Assembly: GCA_031277165.1 (NCBI GenBank) | Contig: JAISLT010000033.1 | Coordinates: forward strand, 1 to 63,753 | DNA: 63,753 nucleotides | Origin: Spirochaetaceae bacterium | Lineage (GTDB): Bacteria; Spirochaetota; Spirochaetia; Treponematales; Breznakiellaceae | Direction: 5' to 3' | Program-made: the position numbers and the translations under genes | Part shown: piece by piece, positions 17,366 through 26,200 of the stretch | Position numbering within the stretch: the stretch's first letter is position 1 | Layout of the letters: the number at the start of each line of letters is the position of its first letter | Notes under the pieces: generated by a model | Seen by the model: only the letters and a program-made list of their open reading frames with translations | Told to the model about the DNA's origin: nothing | Database searches by the model: none

Positions 17366-18325
17366 TTATCGTGGGTATGCCTGGGGAAGAATAAAGTCCG
17401 GGGGATTTACCCTTCTGTCTATCATTTGCTGCTGGTAAAGAAAATCCACATCCGCCTGCAGTGCCGGAAGATCCCCCGGTTCTACCGCCGAGCCGATCCC
17501 CCCCCAGCGGTAAAGCTTCATCCCATCTTCGGGGCTGATCTGCTGCATCCGGGCGCCGATGGCCACCGCTTCCTGGGTATTGGCGGCGATCCAGTTATAC
17601 GCCGCCGCCTGGGTGTCCAGGTAAATTGTAAGCAGTTCCGGATACTGTTTGGCAAAAGCCGGACGCACCGCGGTAAAGAGCAGCGGGGTAAGGTAGCCGT
17701 CGGCGGTAAATAGGATCCGGGCTCCGGCTTCTTGATTCCGGATAATAAGGCTCGCGGCCTGCAGGGCCCCGTCTACCCGGCCGGCCAAGAGGGCCGTCCG
17801 GGCCTCGGGAAGTCCCATCTGGACAAACTGCACATCCGAGGCGCCCATCCCTTCCTTTACCAGGGCTGCAATAAGCATCTGGTGCAGGACCGTTCCCTTG
17901 GGCCCCGCCACGGTTTTTCCCTTTAAGTCCCGGATAGTCCGGGGGCCCCTGGGGCCCACCATTAACGCAAAGGATTGCCGGGGCCTGCTTACCAGGGCGG
18001 CGATATGCACGGGGTTTCCCGCCGCATTGGCCAGGATTATCGAGGTCGAGTTGATCACCGACGCAATGTCCAGGGAACCGGCGGCCATGGCCTGGGTCTG
18101 GTCCGCGCCGGAGTTAATGTCATGCCAGCGCACCTCTATACCATGGGGGGCAAAGGCCGTTTCCAGCATTCGCCGTTCCTTCATTACCATGATCTGCAGG
18201 TTAAAGGGGGATTCCACATAGGAAATGTTAATTACCCGGGGATAGTTCCGGGACCTTCTGCCCTGGCCCCAGGCGGCGGAAACCGCAAAAATCAGCGTTA
18301 AAAAAAAGAGCAGGATCCTTTTCAT
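17366..18325 (-). CDS. ABC transporter substrate-binding protein, NMT1/SsuA-like
   Basis: Periplasmic receptor of about 319 residues for the SsuABC-like importer. A signal peptide (MKRILLFFLTLIFAVSAAWG) precedes a type-2 periplasmic fold: INISYVESPFNLQIMVMKER, a segment on copy counts (GSLDIASVINSTSIILANA), then RTIRDLKGKTVAGPKGTVLH, which is typical of the nitrate/sulfonate/thiamine-precursor branch. I start at the ATG at 18325; an upstream ATG (18352) would overlap the TM1266-type gene by 23 bases and bury the signal peptide. No residue pattern lets me name the ligand. Being directly downstream of a hydrogenase regulator it may serve H-cluster or sulfur/metal supply, which is inference. Confidence 0.9.
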   Translation of the reverse strand: MKRILLFFLTLIFAVSAAWGQGRRSRNYPRVINISYVESPFNLQIMVMKERRMLETAFAPHGIEVRWHDINSGADQTQAMAAGSLDIASVINSTSIILANAAGNPVHIAALVSRPRQSFALMVGPRGPRTIRDLKGKTVAGPKGTVLHQMLIAALVKEGMGASDVQFVQMGLPEARTALLAGRVDGALQAASLIIRNQEAGARILFTADGYLTPLLFTAVRPAFAKQYPELLTIYLDTQAAAYNWIAANTQEAVAIGARMQQISPEDGMKLYRWGGIGSAVEPGDLPALQADVDFLYQQQMIDRRVNPPDFILPQAYPR

Positions 18326-18329
18326 TTTT

Positions 18330-18584
18330 TTATTTCCCCCCCTCCCCGGCAATTGCCGCCTTAACCGTTACCCCCGGAAGCTGTCCCAGCTTTCCCATAA
18401 GGGAATTGATTTCATCCAGGTCCCCCTCCAGGGTAATGGCAATCACCGCCTTGTTTTCCGCATCGAAGGGGATACCCATACGACCCTTGATAATTCCCTT
18501 GAACGAGGCAATCTGTCCATTAAAGGCCTGCTGGGTGTCCTTGGGGGCCTCTAGGATCGCCCCAATAACCGCTATTCTGTTCAT
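18330..18584 (-). CDS. TM1266-type putative iron-only hydrogenase regulator
   Basis: Small protein of 84 residues with the ACT/NikR-C-like beta-alpha-beta pattern: NRIAVIGAILEAPKD, then FKGIIKGRMGIPF, then IAITLEGDLDEINSLMGKLG and VTVKAAIAGEGGK. This is the family first noted as TM1266 beside hydE/hydG in Thermotoga, proposed to regulate [FeFe]-hydrogenase genes; ligand and mechanism are not established. TGGAGG lies 6 bases before the ATG. It is first of the run regulator-receptor-permease-ATPase-hydE and has its own promoter and palindromes upstream (18629-18744). Confidence 0.88.
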   Translation of the reverse strand: MNRIAVIGAILEAPKDTQQAFNGQIASFKGIIKGRMGIPFDAENKAVIAITLEGDLDEINSLMGKLGQLPGVTVKAAIAGEGGK

Positions 18585-18628
18585 GTTAACCTCCAGTAAT
18601 TTTTAACTTCTATACTTCACGGATTTGG

Positions 18629-18665
18629 GTTTGTCCGGTAAGGAATCAGCTAATTCCTGACAAAC
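18629..18665 (-). promoter_or_regulatory. Inverted repeat in the leader of the TM1266-type gene
   Basis: Arms GTTTGTC (18629-18635) and GACAAAC (18659-18665) enclose AGGAAT (18641-18646) and ATTCCT (18653-18658). The hairpin sits about 45 bases before the start codon, within the expected transcript. It may be an RNA hairpin or operator for autoregulation. Confidence 0.5.
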
Positions 18666-18687
18666 AAGTACAACCGGAATTCTCAGA

Positions 18688-18700
18688 CAATTTCAAATTG
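18688..18700 (-). promoter_or_regulatory. Palindrome CAATTT-C-AAATTG downstream of the promoter
   Basis: Perfect six-base arms with a single central base, about 10-25 bases downstream of the predicted transcription start of the regulator-ABC-hydE run. The position suits a repressor operator. The binding protein is unknown. Confidence 0.4.
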
Positions 18701-18713
18701 CCCGGGAATCATG

Positions 18714-18744
18714 AGTATACAATCCCGCCCCGCTCTTCTGTCAA
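18714..18744 (-). promoter_or_regulatory. Promoter of the TM1266-ABC-hydE run
   Basis: On the minus strand TTGACA (18739-18744) is followed after 19 bases by TATACT (18714-18719). The -35 matches the sigma-70 consensus fully and the -10 in five of six bases; the spacer is two bases longer than optimal, as seen in promoters that need an activator which twists DNA. Confidence 0.55.
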
Positions 18745-18780
18745 GGTCCCGGTTTTCGCGGGATTCTGCCGGGGCAGCGC

Positions 18781-18802
18781 CCTAGGAGCCTGTCGCACTT
18801 CG
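18781..18802. repeat. 22-base dispersed repeat, copy 2
   Basis: Begins CCTAGGAGCCTGTCGC and ends ACTTCG. The reverse complement is perfect at 4038-4059. Here it lies directly downstream of the flavodoxin stop codon. Related sequences near gene ends at 41445-41466 and 50284-50297 read CTAGCAGCCTGT... Confidence 0.6.
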
Positions 18803-18815
18803 AACGCCAGCTCCG

Positions 18816-19244
18816 TCATCCGGCGAGCCGCTTCCCCAGTTCGTAGCACTGTCCCAGGGCTTCCGCGGAGGGGGCAAGCTGGGTAATAATACCCTCCCCG
18901 TCCAGGGCAGCTCCCAGGCCCCGGATTCGCTCCGCCCAGTCCCTCATCCACTGTCCGTCCCCCCAATCATAGGAACCAAAAAGACCCGTGGGTTTTCCCC
19001 CCAGTTCCGCCGGAGAAAGTGCAGCCACAAAGGGCTCCATCTCGTTTTCTTCCAGGACCTCGGCGCCCATGGCGGGGCATCCAAAGGCCACGGCGGCAGC
19101 TTCCTTCACCATATCCGGCGCGGCCCCGGAAACCACCCTGCAGGACACCTCGGCCCCGGCGTCTTCCGCCCCCTTGGCAACCTGTTTCGCCATCATTTCC
19201 GTATTGCCCGTACCGCTCCAATACACCACAAGTATTTTCTTCAT
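18816..19244 (-). CDS. Flavodoxin
   Basis: Short-chain FMN electron carrier of 142 residues. The N-terminal phosphate loop is WSGTGNTEMMAK after the first strand (KKILVVYW), and the FMN-contacting loops follow as GCPAMGAEVLEENEMEPF and GLFGSYDWGDGQWMRDW, where the Trp and Tyr can stack on the flavin. Length and loops match treponemal and clostridial flavodoxins. It lies upstream of the TM1266-type promoter on the same strand, in a block devoted to hydrogenase maturation, so it is a plausible low-potential partner for HydE/HydG or a hydrogenase. It could be induced by iron limitation, but no site proves this. Confidence 0.92.
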   Translation of the reverse strand: MKKILVVYWSGTGNTEMMAKQVAKGAEDAGAEVSCRVVSGAAPDMVKEAAAVAFGCPAMGAEVLEENEMEPFVAALSPAELGGKPTGLFGSYDWGDGQWMRDWAERIRGLGAALDGEGIITQLAPSAEALGQCYELGKRLAG

Positions 19245-19566
19245 TATATTTCTCCCCCTGTTAGATTAGGGCGCTTAAAAACTACCCTTTGAAACATCCT
19301 TTGTTCTAAGGAAGCTTGTCCATGCTGTGCCTGCGGTATGGACAGAACACCAGTTAGTACCGTCTTACAATAAGTTATTCCGGAATAACAAATTTGTCAA
19401 CCCCGGGATTTCATAAAACCGAAGTTTTGGAACAGCGGTTGACAAATTTGTTATATTAAGATAACATTGAGACCGTCCCTAAACTCCGGTTAGTTTTTGG
19501 ATTAGCCTTAGAAAAAGCGGCCAAAGCCCGTTTTTTCTTTATAAATTCAGGGGATGGAGTATAACC
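19245..19566. other. Divergent regulatory region between flavodoxin and the DUF2325 gene
   Basis: About 320 bases with no gene. The half near the DUF2325 gene holds a perfect 18-base inverted repeat (19385-19402 and 19437-19454) overlapping a promoter. The half near the flavodoxin gene shows no motif I can name. Confidence 0.6.
19385..19467 (+). promoter_or_regulatory. Promoter with paired palindromic operator
   Basis: TTGACA (19439-19444) and TAACAT (19462-19467) are 17 bases apart. The -35 lies inside the right arm of a perfect 18-base inverted repeat: ATAACAAATTTGTCAACC at 19385-19402 and its complement at 19437-19454. Each arm contains a near-palindromic 14-mer TRACAAATTTGTYA (19386-19399 and 19440-19453), with centres 54 bases apart, about five helical turns. 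This is a typical layout for a dimeric repressor binding two sites. Confidence 0.6.
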
Positions 19567-19845
19567 ATGAGCGTAGTAATCATAGGCGGACACGACAGGA
19601 TGGTCTGTCAGTACAAGGATATCTGCAAGAAATACGGGTGTAAGGCAAAAATTTACACCCAGGCGGCGAATAATCTGGAGTGTCTTATAGGAAACCCGGA
19701 TCTGATCGTTCTTTTTACCAACCCCGTCTCCCACGAGATGGTCAAAATCGCCAAAAAGACGGCGGCGCAAAAGGCCATTACCCTGGTACAGTCCCACAAC
19801 GGAAGCGCCAGCGCTTTACGGACTATTTTGGACAGCCGGGTATAA
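19567..19845 (+). CDS. DUF2325 family protein
   Basis: Small 92-residue protein with the DUF2325 pattern: MSVVIIGGHDRMVCQYKDIC at the N-terminus, a central KIYTQAANNLECLIGNPDLI, then FTNPVSHEMVKIAKKTAAQK and TLVQSHNGSASAL. The fold looks like a small Rossmann-like beta-alpha unit. The biochemical role of this family is not known. A palindromic promoter directly upstream and the hydrogenase block nearby suggest it answers the same signal. A standalone transcript is likely, since the next gene converges. Confidence 0.85.
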   Translation: MSVVIIGGHDRMVCQYKDICKKYGCKAKIYTQAANNLECLIGNPDLIVLFTNPVSHEMVKIAKKTAAQKAITLVQSHNGSASALRTILDSRV

Positions 19846-19969
19846 CGGAATCGGCTATGAAAGAAGCTGAAGCAAGACCGGCATGGCCGGTCCCTTTGCC
19901 ATGCCGCCAGTGCCGTATGGGGAACAGTACACCGGGGCATAGGCGGGGCCGGCTCTTCACCGGCGGCCC

Positions 19970-20536
19970 CTAAAATTCCACCGCCGGTACGTCCCTGGCC
20001 CTTTCCTGTATCTCGAAATAAGGCCGGGAACTAAAGCCCAGACCGCCGGCAAAGAGCGATCCGGGGAAGGTTCTGATCCGGGTGTTGAACTGCCGGACGC
20101 TGTCGTTGTACCGGTTCCGCGCCACGGCGATGCGGTTTTCGGTTCCGGCAAGCTCGTCCTGCAGGGCGGTAAAGTTGGCGCTGGCCTTAAGGTCGGGGTA
20201 ATTTTCCACCACCATCAAAAGCCGCGACAGGGCCGACTCCATGGCGTTATAGCCGGCGGCCTTTTCTTCCACGGTTCCGCCCCCGGCAAGGCGGGCCCTG
20301 GCCTGGGCTATTTCGGAAAAGAGTTGTTCCTCGTGGGCGGCGTAGCCCTTGACGGTATTTACAAAGTTGGGAATAAGGTCGGCCCGGCGCTGGAGCTGGT
20401 TGTCTATCTCCGACCAGGCGGCGCCGGTACTTTCATCCAGCCTGATAAGGCTGTTCCGTGTGCCGACATAGAATCCGATGACAATAAGGGCAAGGGCAGC
20501 GATACCGGTAACAATCGGCAGTATTTTTTTCACCAT
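19970..20536 (-). CDS. lemA: LemA family protein
   Basis: Inner-membrane protein of 188 residues with an N-terminal helix (ILPIVTGIAALALIVIGFYV) and an extracytoplasmic helical bundle. The LemA pattern is clear: RNSLIRLDESTGAAWSEIDN, QLQRRADLIPNFVNTVKGY, ENYPDLKASANFTALQDEL and RNRYNDSVRQFNTRIRTFPG. The open frame extends 74 codons upstream inside the preceding gene, but that part is a shadow; GGAGG is just before the chosen ATG. It lies 25 bases after the double-TPM gene, the LemA-TPM pairing seen in many bacteria. Precise function is unknown. Confidence 0.93.
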   Translation of the reverse strand: MVKKILPIVTGIAALALIVIGFYVGTRNSLIRLDESTGAAWSEIDNQLQRRADLIPNFVNTVKGYAAHEEQLFSEIAQARARLAGGGTVEEKAAGYNAMESALSRLLMVVENYPDLKASANFTALQDELAGTENRIAVARNRYNDSVRQFNTRIRTFPGSLFAGGLGFSSRPYFEIQERARDVPAVEF

Positions 20537-20561
20537 TTCCTCCGTGTATATAAAGTACGGT

Positions 20562-21839
20562 TTAAAATCCCCGGGAAGCGCCGCCCCCGCCTGAACGGCC
20601 GCCGCCAAAGCCTCCGCCTCTTCCGCCGGAAAAACCCCCGAAGCCTCCCCTGCCGGAATATCCGCCGCCTGAACGTCCGCCCCCGCCCCCACCGGATCCG
20701 CCCCAGAAGGATTCGCCTTTTTTACGCCGGATAAAGCCGGAAACGATGAAGAGGACAATCATGACAAGAGCAGGGATGGAGACCAAAAAGACCGGCACAA
20801 AGATTGCCAGGAAAAGAAGCCAGTCAAAGCCGGAAGAACGATCGGGGGCGGCGGCATCGGCGGCTTTCCACAGCTCTTTCAATTCGCCGGAGCTGATGCC
20901 CCGGTCTTTGGCCAGCGTGGCGACGACCCCGCGGACGCCCCGGACCAGCCTTCGGGAAAAGTCGTTCCCCCGGAACAGGGAGGAACGCACGACCTTATTC
21001 AGGATCTTTTTGGCGGTGGGATCGGGGATCGCTTCGTCCAGGCCGTGGCCGATTTCCAGCCTGACCCGTTCCTCCTCTACCGCCAGAAGGAACATGACCC
21101 CGTTATCCTGCTTCATCCCCCAGGCGCTAAAAAGATCCCCGGCGTATTCGCCGATGGTTCCGTAGGGGAGGGCCTTTACCGTCGCCACCGCCAGTTCCAC
21201 CCCGGTTTTCTCTTCAAGCAGCTTCGCCAGTTCTTCGATATACCGGATATCCCCGGATTTAATAACCCCGGCAAAATCCCCCACCGCCCCCGCGGGAACG
21301 GCGGGCAGCGCGGCGCCGGAAGAGTCCCCGGGCCCTTCAATCCCCTCCAGCGAGACGCCCTGGTCTTCGGCCACCGCGGCGGCAATCGCCAGGGCCCCCC
21401 GGAGGAGCCCCCCGGAAAAATCATCCTCCCTGAACCGGGGAAGCACGGCGGTATCCAGTATCCTGCCGGCGGCGGAATCGGGGATGGCCCCTTCCAGTCC
21501 GTAGCCGGTTTCTATCTTAACCCGCCGTTCGTTGACCGCCAGAATAAGCAGGACCCCGTTGTCCCGGCCCGCCTGTCCTATTCCCCAGGCGTTAAAAAGT
21601 TCCAGCGCGTATTCTTCGATGCTTCCGTAGGGGGCGATGGTTTTCACCGTGACCACCGCCAGTTCCGCCCCGGTCTTCCGTTCAAGTTCCCCGGCCAGTT
21701 CCTGGATACGCTGAATGTCCCCGGCGTCCATGACCCCGGCAAAATCGCCGACCGCTCCGGCGGGAGCTTTGGGCAGCGCGGCGGCGGCAAAGGGAACGAG
21801 ACACAGGGCAAGTACGGCAAAGGCCCGGAAACGGTTCAT
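20562..21839 (-). CDS. Membrane protein with two tandem TPM domains (YgcG-like)
   Basis: Exported 425-residue protein. A signal peptide (ending AAALPKAPAG) is followed by two copies of the TPM domain: residues about 25-170 (GAVGDFAGVMDAGDIQRIQE, ELAVVTVKTI, DNGVLLILAVNERRVKIETG) and about 180-320 (GAVGDFAGVIKSGDIRYIEE, ELAVATVKAL, DNGVMFLLAVEEERVRLEIG). One membrane helix follows (VPVFLVSIPALVMIVLFIV), then a Gly/Ser/Arg-rich tail of about 50 residues. Most homologues have a single TPM domain, so this gene carries an internal duplication. It is upstream of and coupled with lemA. TPM domains have been proposed to act as phosphatases or assembly factors; neither can be claimed here. Confidence 0.88.
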   Translation of the reverse strand: MNRFRAFAVLALCLVPFAAAALPKAPAGAVGDFAGVMDAGDIQRIQELAGELERKTGAELAVVTVKTIAPYGSIEEYALELFNAWGIGQAGRDNGVLLILAVNERRVKIETGYGLEGAIPDSAAGRILDTAVLPRFREDDFSGGLLRGALAIAAAVAEDQGVSLEGIEGPGDSSGAALPAVPAGAVGDFAGVIKSGDIRYIEELAKLLEEKTGVELAVATVKALPYGTIGEYAGDLFSAWGMKQDNGVMFLLAVEEERVRLEIGHGLDEAIPDPTAKKILNKVVRSSLFRGNDFSRRLVRGVRGVVATLAKDRGISSGELKELWKAADAAAPDRSSGFDWLLFLAIFVPVFLVSIPALVMIVLFIVSGFIRRKKGESFWGGSGGGGGGRSGGGYSGRGGFGGFSGGRGGGFGGGRSGGGGASRGF

Positions 21840-21947
21840 TCGTCATTGTCGCAAAAAAAGCGGTGCTTGTTCAAGCGGAAAACACAAAGGTGGCTGCCAT
21901 CTTTTTACCTCATTGAATCTCCCGGGCGGTCATGGTATCGTATCGCC

Positions 21948-23099
21948 ATGGACGGGAATTTTAAAATATTTCTTAAGAAACCGCCGAAGGTCCCCGGTTC
22001 TTGTACGTTCGCTGCCTTCCGGTATTCTACAACCCGGTGTTTTGTAAATCCTGGACATACCCAAAATACCCGAGGGGCTTTTAAAGGTTTGCTGGTTTTC
22101 TTTTTTGCCTATGCGGCGCTGTTTTTTTTGTTATTTGCAAGCTGCCGCCGGAGTGCCGGTGAATCCCCGGCGGAGGCGGTTCTTCCGAAGGCGGCGCCTG
22201 TGGAGGCAGCCGGGGCGGAACTTCCCGCCGGGGAGCCGGTTTCTTTAGAACCCGCCGGGGCGGGGAATCCGCCGGCCCAAGCTACGGTCCCCGGGACGGC
22301 GCCGGCCGGAAGAACACCGGCTGAAAGAGTACCCGCAGCACCGGCCCGGCAGACCGGCGGTGAATCCGTTCCATCCCTTAGCGGTATACGGAACAGGCAT
22401 GGCCGGGGAGTTTTTATCGGCGAACTTAATCCGGTGAACTATAAAACCGTGGACCCGGCGATCCTGCTTCAAATGGGCATGGAGCAGTACCAGGTTTCTT
22501 TTATCCTGGGGGAACGGTATCTAAGCCAGGGCAGCTACGAAAGGGCCCTGACGGAATATAATAAGGCCCTGGCCTTAAAACCCGATTATGCCGAGGCCTT
22601 TTTTTCCCGGGGCAGGACCCTTCAAATTAAGGGGGATTTAAACCGCGCCCTGGAGGATTACAACAGGGCCATACTCCTTAAAAGGGACAGCGCCGCGGCC
22701 TATAATTACCGGGGCTGGATCTATGCCCAGAGGGGTGATCACAGCAGCGCGGTGGGCGATTATACCCGGGCCCTGGCGCTTAAGAAGGACTACGGAGACG
22801 CCCTGTATAACCGGGGTTATTCCTACCGGGTGCAGGGACAGTACGACAGGGCCATTGAAGATTTTACCCGGCTGATTCAGTTGGAGCCCCGCAATGCTTC
22901 GGCCCACAATCAGCGGGGAACCGCCTGGTACTATAAAGAAAAGGACGAAGAGGCCCTTCGGGATTTTTCAGAGGCGATTAGGCTTAAACCGGACTATGCC
23001 CTGGCATGGCACAACCGGGGAACGGCCCACCGGATGATGGGAAACACCGCCCAGGCGGAGGCGGATTTTGCCGAGGCAGCCCGGCTTGGATACCGCTGA
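21948..23099 (+). CDS. TPR-repeat lipoprotein
   Basis: Envelope protein with about six tetratricopeptide repeats in its C-terminal 200 residues (for example GSYERALTEYNKALALKPDY and GDLNRALEDYNRAILLKRDS). The N-terminal half has a hydrophobic segment ending in the lipobox LFASC, then a Pro/Ala-rich linker. The ATG at 21948 gives 383 residues but puts about 60 residues before the lipobox and has no ribosome site. A TTG at 22089, preceded by GAGGGG, would start right at the signal peptide and seems likelier. The frame stays open further upstream only as an antisense shadow of the neighbour. Partner unknown. Confidence 0.8.
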   Translation: MDGNFKIFLKKPPKVPGSCTFAAFRYSTTRCFVNPGHTQNTRGAFKGLLVFFFAYAALFFLLFASCRRSAGESPAEAVLPKAAPVEAAGAELPAGEPVSLEPAGAGNPPAQATVPGTAPAGRTPAERVPAAPARQTGGESVPSLSGIRNRHGRGVFIGELNPVNYKTVDPAILLQMGMEQYQVSFILGERYLSQGSYERALTEYNKALALKPDYAEAFFSRGRTLQIKGDLNRALEDYNRAILLKRDSAAAYNYRGWIYAQRGDHSSAVGDYTRALALKKDYGDALYNRGYSYRVQGQYDRAIEDFTRLIQLEPRNASAHNQRGTAWYYKEKDEEALRDFSEAIRLKPDYALAWHNRGTAHRMMGNTAQAEADFAEAARLGYR

Positions 23100-23146
23100 T
23101 CCCCGGATTGATTTATCAGGACTTTGTTGCCTGCGCATACAACTCT

Positions 23147-23173
23147 TAAAAATCGCCGGTCAGGTGATTTTTT
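23147..23173 (+). terminator. Rho-independent terminator after the TPR lipoprotein gene
   Basis: Arms AAAAATCGCC and AGGTGATTTTTT with a short loop and trailing T-run, about 50 bases after the stop. The same stem sequence recurs at 34933-34957. Confidence 0.6.
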
Positions 23174-23183
23174 ATCTGAAAAT

Positions 23184-23205
23184 CCAAATCTATGGACTAT
23201 AACAG
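23184..23205. repeat. 22-base direct repeat, copy 1
   Basis: Begins ccaaatctatggacta and ends taacag. A perfect copy is at 29436-29457. Both lie a few tens of bases downstream of the stop codon of a minus-strand TPR-type gene, so they may be a shared 3-prime element. Confidence 0.55.
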
Positions 23206-23232
23206 TATATTTGGGATTGTTCCGTCAACAGC

Positions 23233-26200
23233 CTATTCTGCCGCTTGTATCTGATCCGAAAGCTGGTAATCCCGGGGAATAAGGTTTTCCCAAAGGGAAA
23301 GTTCCAGGGCGTCCCTGTCTATGCGCATAAAAATTTGCTGCTGGTAATTTGGGTTGGGACGCTGTATATTCTGGGCATTAAGGTAGGGCAGGCTAATCCC
23401 GGGGCCGTAGAGATCTTTAATGGGCCGCATGCGGGTCATGGTCTCGGGGCTGCGGGTAAGCACATCCCAGGCCCGTATGGAATCGGCAAAAAGTCCCAGG
23501 GCCCGGGTACGGTAGCCGGTGTCGCCGCTTATCTGGGTAAGGGTCTCCAGGGTTACCCCCAGATTGTTATCCGCCACCATGATCCGTTCCACCAGATCCA
23601 TCTCTTCCGGGCGGCTGCCGGGCATTAGGTTGGGAAAACGGACCCGCTCGGAATCCAGCAGATCCATAAGCCGGTTGTAGTAGCCCTGGGCGGCAAAGTA
23701 ATTTCCCCGCAGGTACGAAACATTCCCCAGGGCATAGAGGAGCCGCCTGTTATTGGGCATAAGCGGGCTCAGGGTAAAAAAGCGCCCCAGGGCCTCTTCC
23801 CACTGTTCAAGCTGATAATGGGCGGCGCCCATGCGGTACTGAATTTCCGGGGGGGCCCAGCCGTTCCGTTCCCCTTCCTGATAAAACCGCAGGGCCGCTT
23901 CCATGTTGCCGTCCTTGGCAAAAAATTCCAGGTCCCCCAGATCGGCGTAGAGCCGCCCAAATTCACCACCGGTTTTTAAAACCTGCCGGGCCCGGGCATC
24001 TTCATAAATCCGCACCCCCCGGATAAGTTCCTCTTCGGCGGGGAAAAATTCCCTGGCACTGATCAACACTTCCGCATACCGGCGGTGGGAATCAACCCGG
24101 TATGCCGCCCGTTTTGAATTTTCCTCCATGGCGCTGTCAAAGAGCCGGGTCGCCTGTTCCAGGGTCTGCCGTTCCTCCGCGGGGGAACCGTACCGGTTAT
24201 AGTACCTGGCCAAATGGTAGTACGATTCCGGATAGGTCCCATCCGCTTTAATGGCCCGGAGTAGAACATCCCTGATTCCTTCTATCCGATCGATATACTC
24301 ATCCGGCACCCCTTCAACTTCGGCGAACCGTTTGTCCAGAAGGTAACCCCCCAATTCCGCCAGGGTGGGAACGGATATTTTCCGTTTCTTAGGGTTCCCC
24401 ATAAAATGGGCCTGCAGGGGAAGAACCTCGTGGAGTTTATCGGTCCTAATAAAGTATTTAAGCATTCCCTCCAGGAAGGGATCCTGTCTGCCGTAGTGTT
24501 CTAAGAGCCGGGCATAGGCGGCCCGGGCTTCCTCATACCGGGACGGATCCGTTTCCGCCCAGGCCAGGTTGTTCTCCGCCAGCGCAATAAGCCCCGCCCG
24601 GTCGTTGACGGCGTAATCCAAAATATTGGTACGAATAATGCGATCCGCCTTTCCATAGTTCTTTAGGTAGCTGCTTTCCAGGGCCGCATAATCCAGGGCG
24701 CCTTTTTTATCCCTGGGGTAGGCCCGCAGCAGTTCATCGTATTTACGTTCCGCATAGATATACTGCCGTTCATCCCTAAATCCCTCGGCATAACGGTAGA
24801 ACCATTTCTTCATCCGGTATTTTTCAAACCCCTGGCGGAAGAGCTCGTTTGCCCGGATATATTCCCCGGTCCGGAGCATTTCGTAGCCCTGGTTGTAAAG
24901 GCCCTCGGCCTGCAGGGGGGTTATGATAAAGCGCCAGGACAGGTATGCCACAGAAAGGACCACCAGGGCAATGGCGCCAAAGAGCCGTAAAACCGGAAGA
25001 AAGCTGTGAACAAAGATATACCCAAAGCTTCCCTGTTCCGCCTCCAGTTCTGCCCCGGTTTGTTTTATGTATCCCTTCGGTATGGGGATGCTCCGGCCCA
25101 GGATCTTCCCCGCCAGAGCCGCCGTTTCCTTTGCCGGAGCGCCGCGGACCAGCAGTTTTACCAGCGCCGACATCAAATCCGGAGCAACCGCCTGTTCCGC
25201 GATCAGCTCTTCGCAGGCGATGCGCAGATTAAGCGGATACGCTGAAAGGGTGTCCTGCAGCCGTTTGAATTCTGCTTCGTTAAGGCGAATTTCTTCTACG
25301 TCTTCCGAAACCCCCGCCCCGGGGATCCGCGGCCGGGGGGTGGAACCGGGACCGGCGGGGGCATCGTCGAATCCGGGCAGCGAGAAATCGCCAAAATCAT
25401 CCGGGGCAGAAAAATCCGGTTCCCCTTCCTGGGGCGCCTGCCAATCAACCCCGTCGGGGCTAAAGCTGTCAAAGGAATCGGCGGATCCATCCCCCGGCCC
25501 CGGAAGCCCCGGTTCTTCCGGAAACCCCGGTTCAGAAGACAGATCCCCCGGAGAGGCTTCCCCCTGATCGAGACCGGGAATCCCAAACCCGGCGTCTTCT
25601 CCAAACCCGGCGTCTTCTCCAAACCCAGCGTCCGCTCCAAACCCAGCGTCCGCTCCAAAATCAGCCCCGGCCCCAAAATCGCCCCCCGTTTCAAAGCCGT
25701 CCCCGCCGGGGGCGCCCGTTCCCAGGTCCATGCCCGCAGCATCCTGACCAAAACCGGGGATATTCAAATCCCCGTCAAATCCGTCGCCGGTTCCAAACCC
25801 GGTGTCCGCCCCAAAATCAGCCCCGGCCCCAAAACCGCCCCCCGCTTCGGAGCCCTCCCCGCCGGGGGCGCCCGTTCCCAGGTCCATGCCCGCAGCATCC
25901 TGGCCAAAGCCGGAGATATTTAAGTCCGCTCCCGGAACACCGGCGTCAAAACCGGAATCTTCTCCAAACCCGGCGCCGGTTCCAAAATCAGCGTCCAGTC
26001 CAAAGCCGCCGTCTGATCCGGAATCAGCACCGGTTCCGAAGCCGTCCTCCGCCCCAAAGCCGGAATCCGTACCCTCCGCCGGAATTTCCGGCGAGTAAGA
26101 TTCGGCGGCGCCGGTGTCGTCGCTTTCCGCCGGGGCCGGGGCGTTCCTGTCTTCACTGCCCATGTCCAGGGCCTGGGATAGATCAATATCGGGAAAGTCC

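Noticed and set aside
20537-20758. 74-codon N-terminal extension of LemA
   Set aside because: It overlaps the end of the TPM gene in another frame and precedes a clear membrane anchor and ribosome site.
21045-21947. Upstream 300 codons of the TPR lipoprotein frame
   Set aside because: They are antisense to the double-TPM gene and have no domain pattern; the real protein starts near the signal peptide.
25585-25922. CRISPR-like regular repeats
   Set aside because: The repeats are in-frame coding units with no unique spacers.
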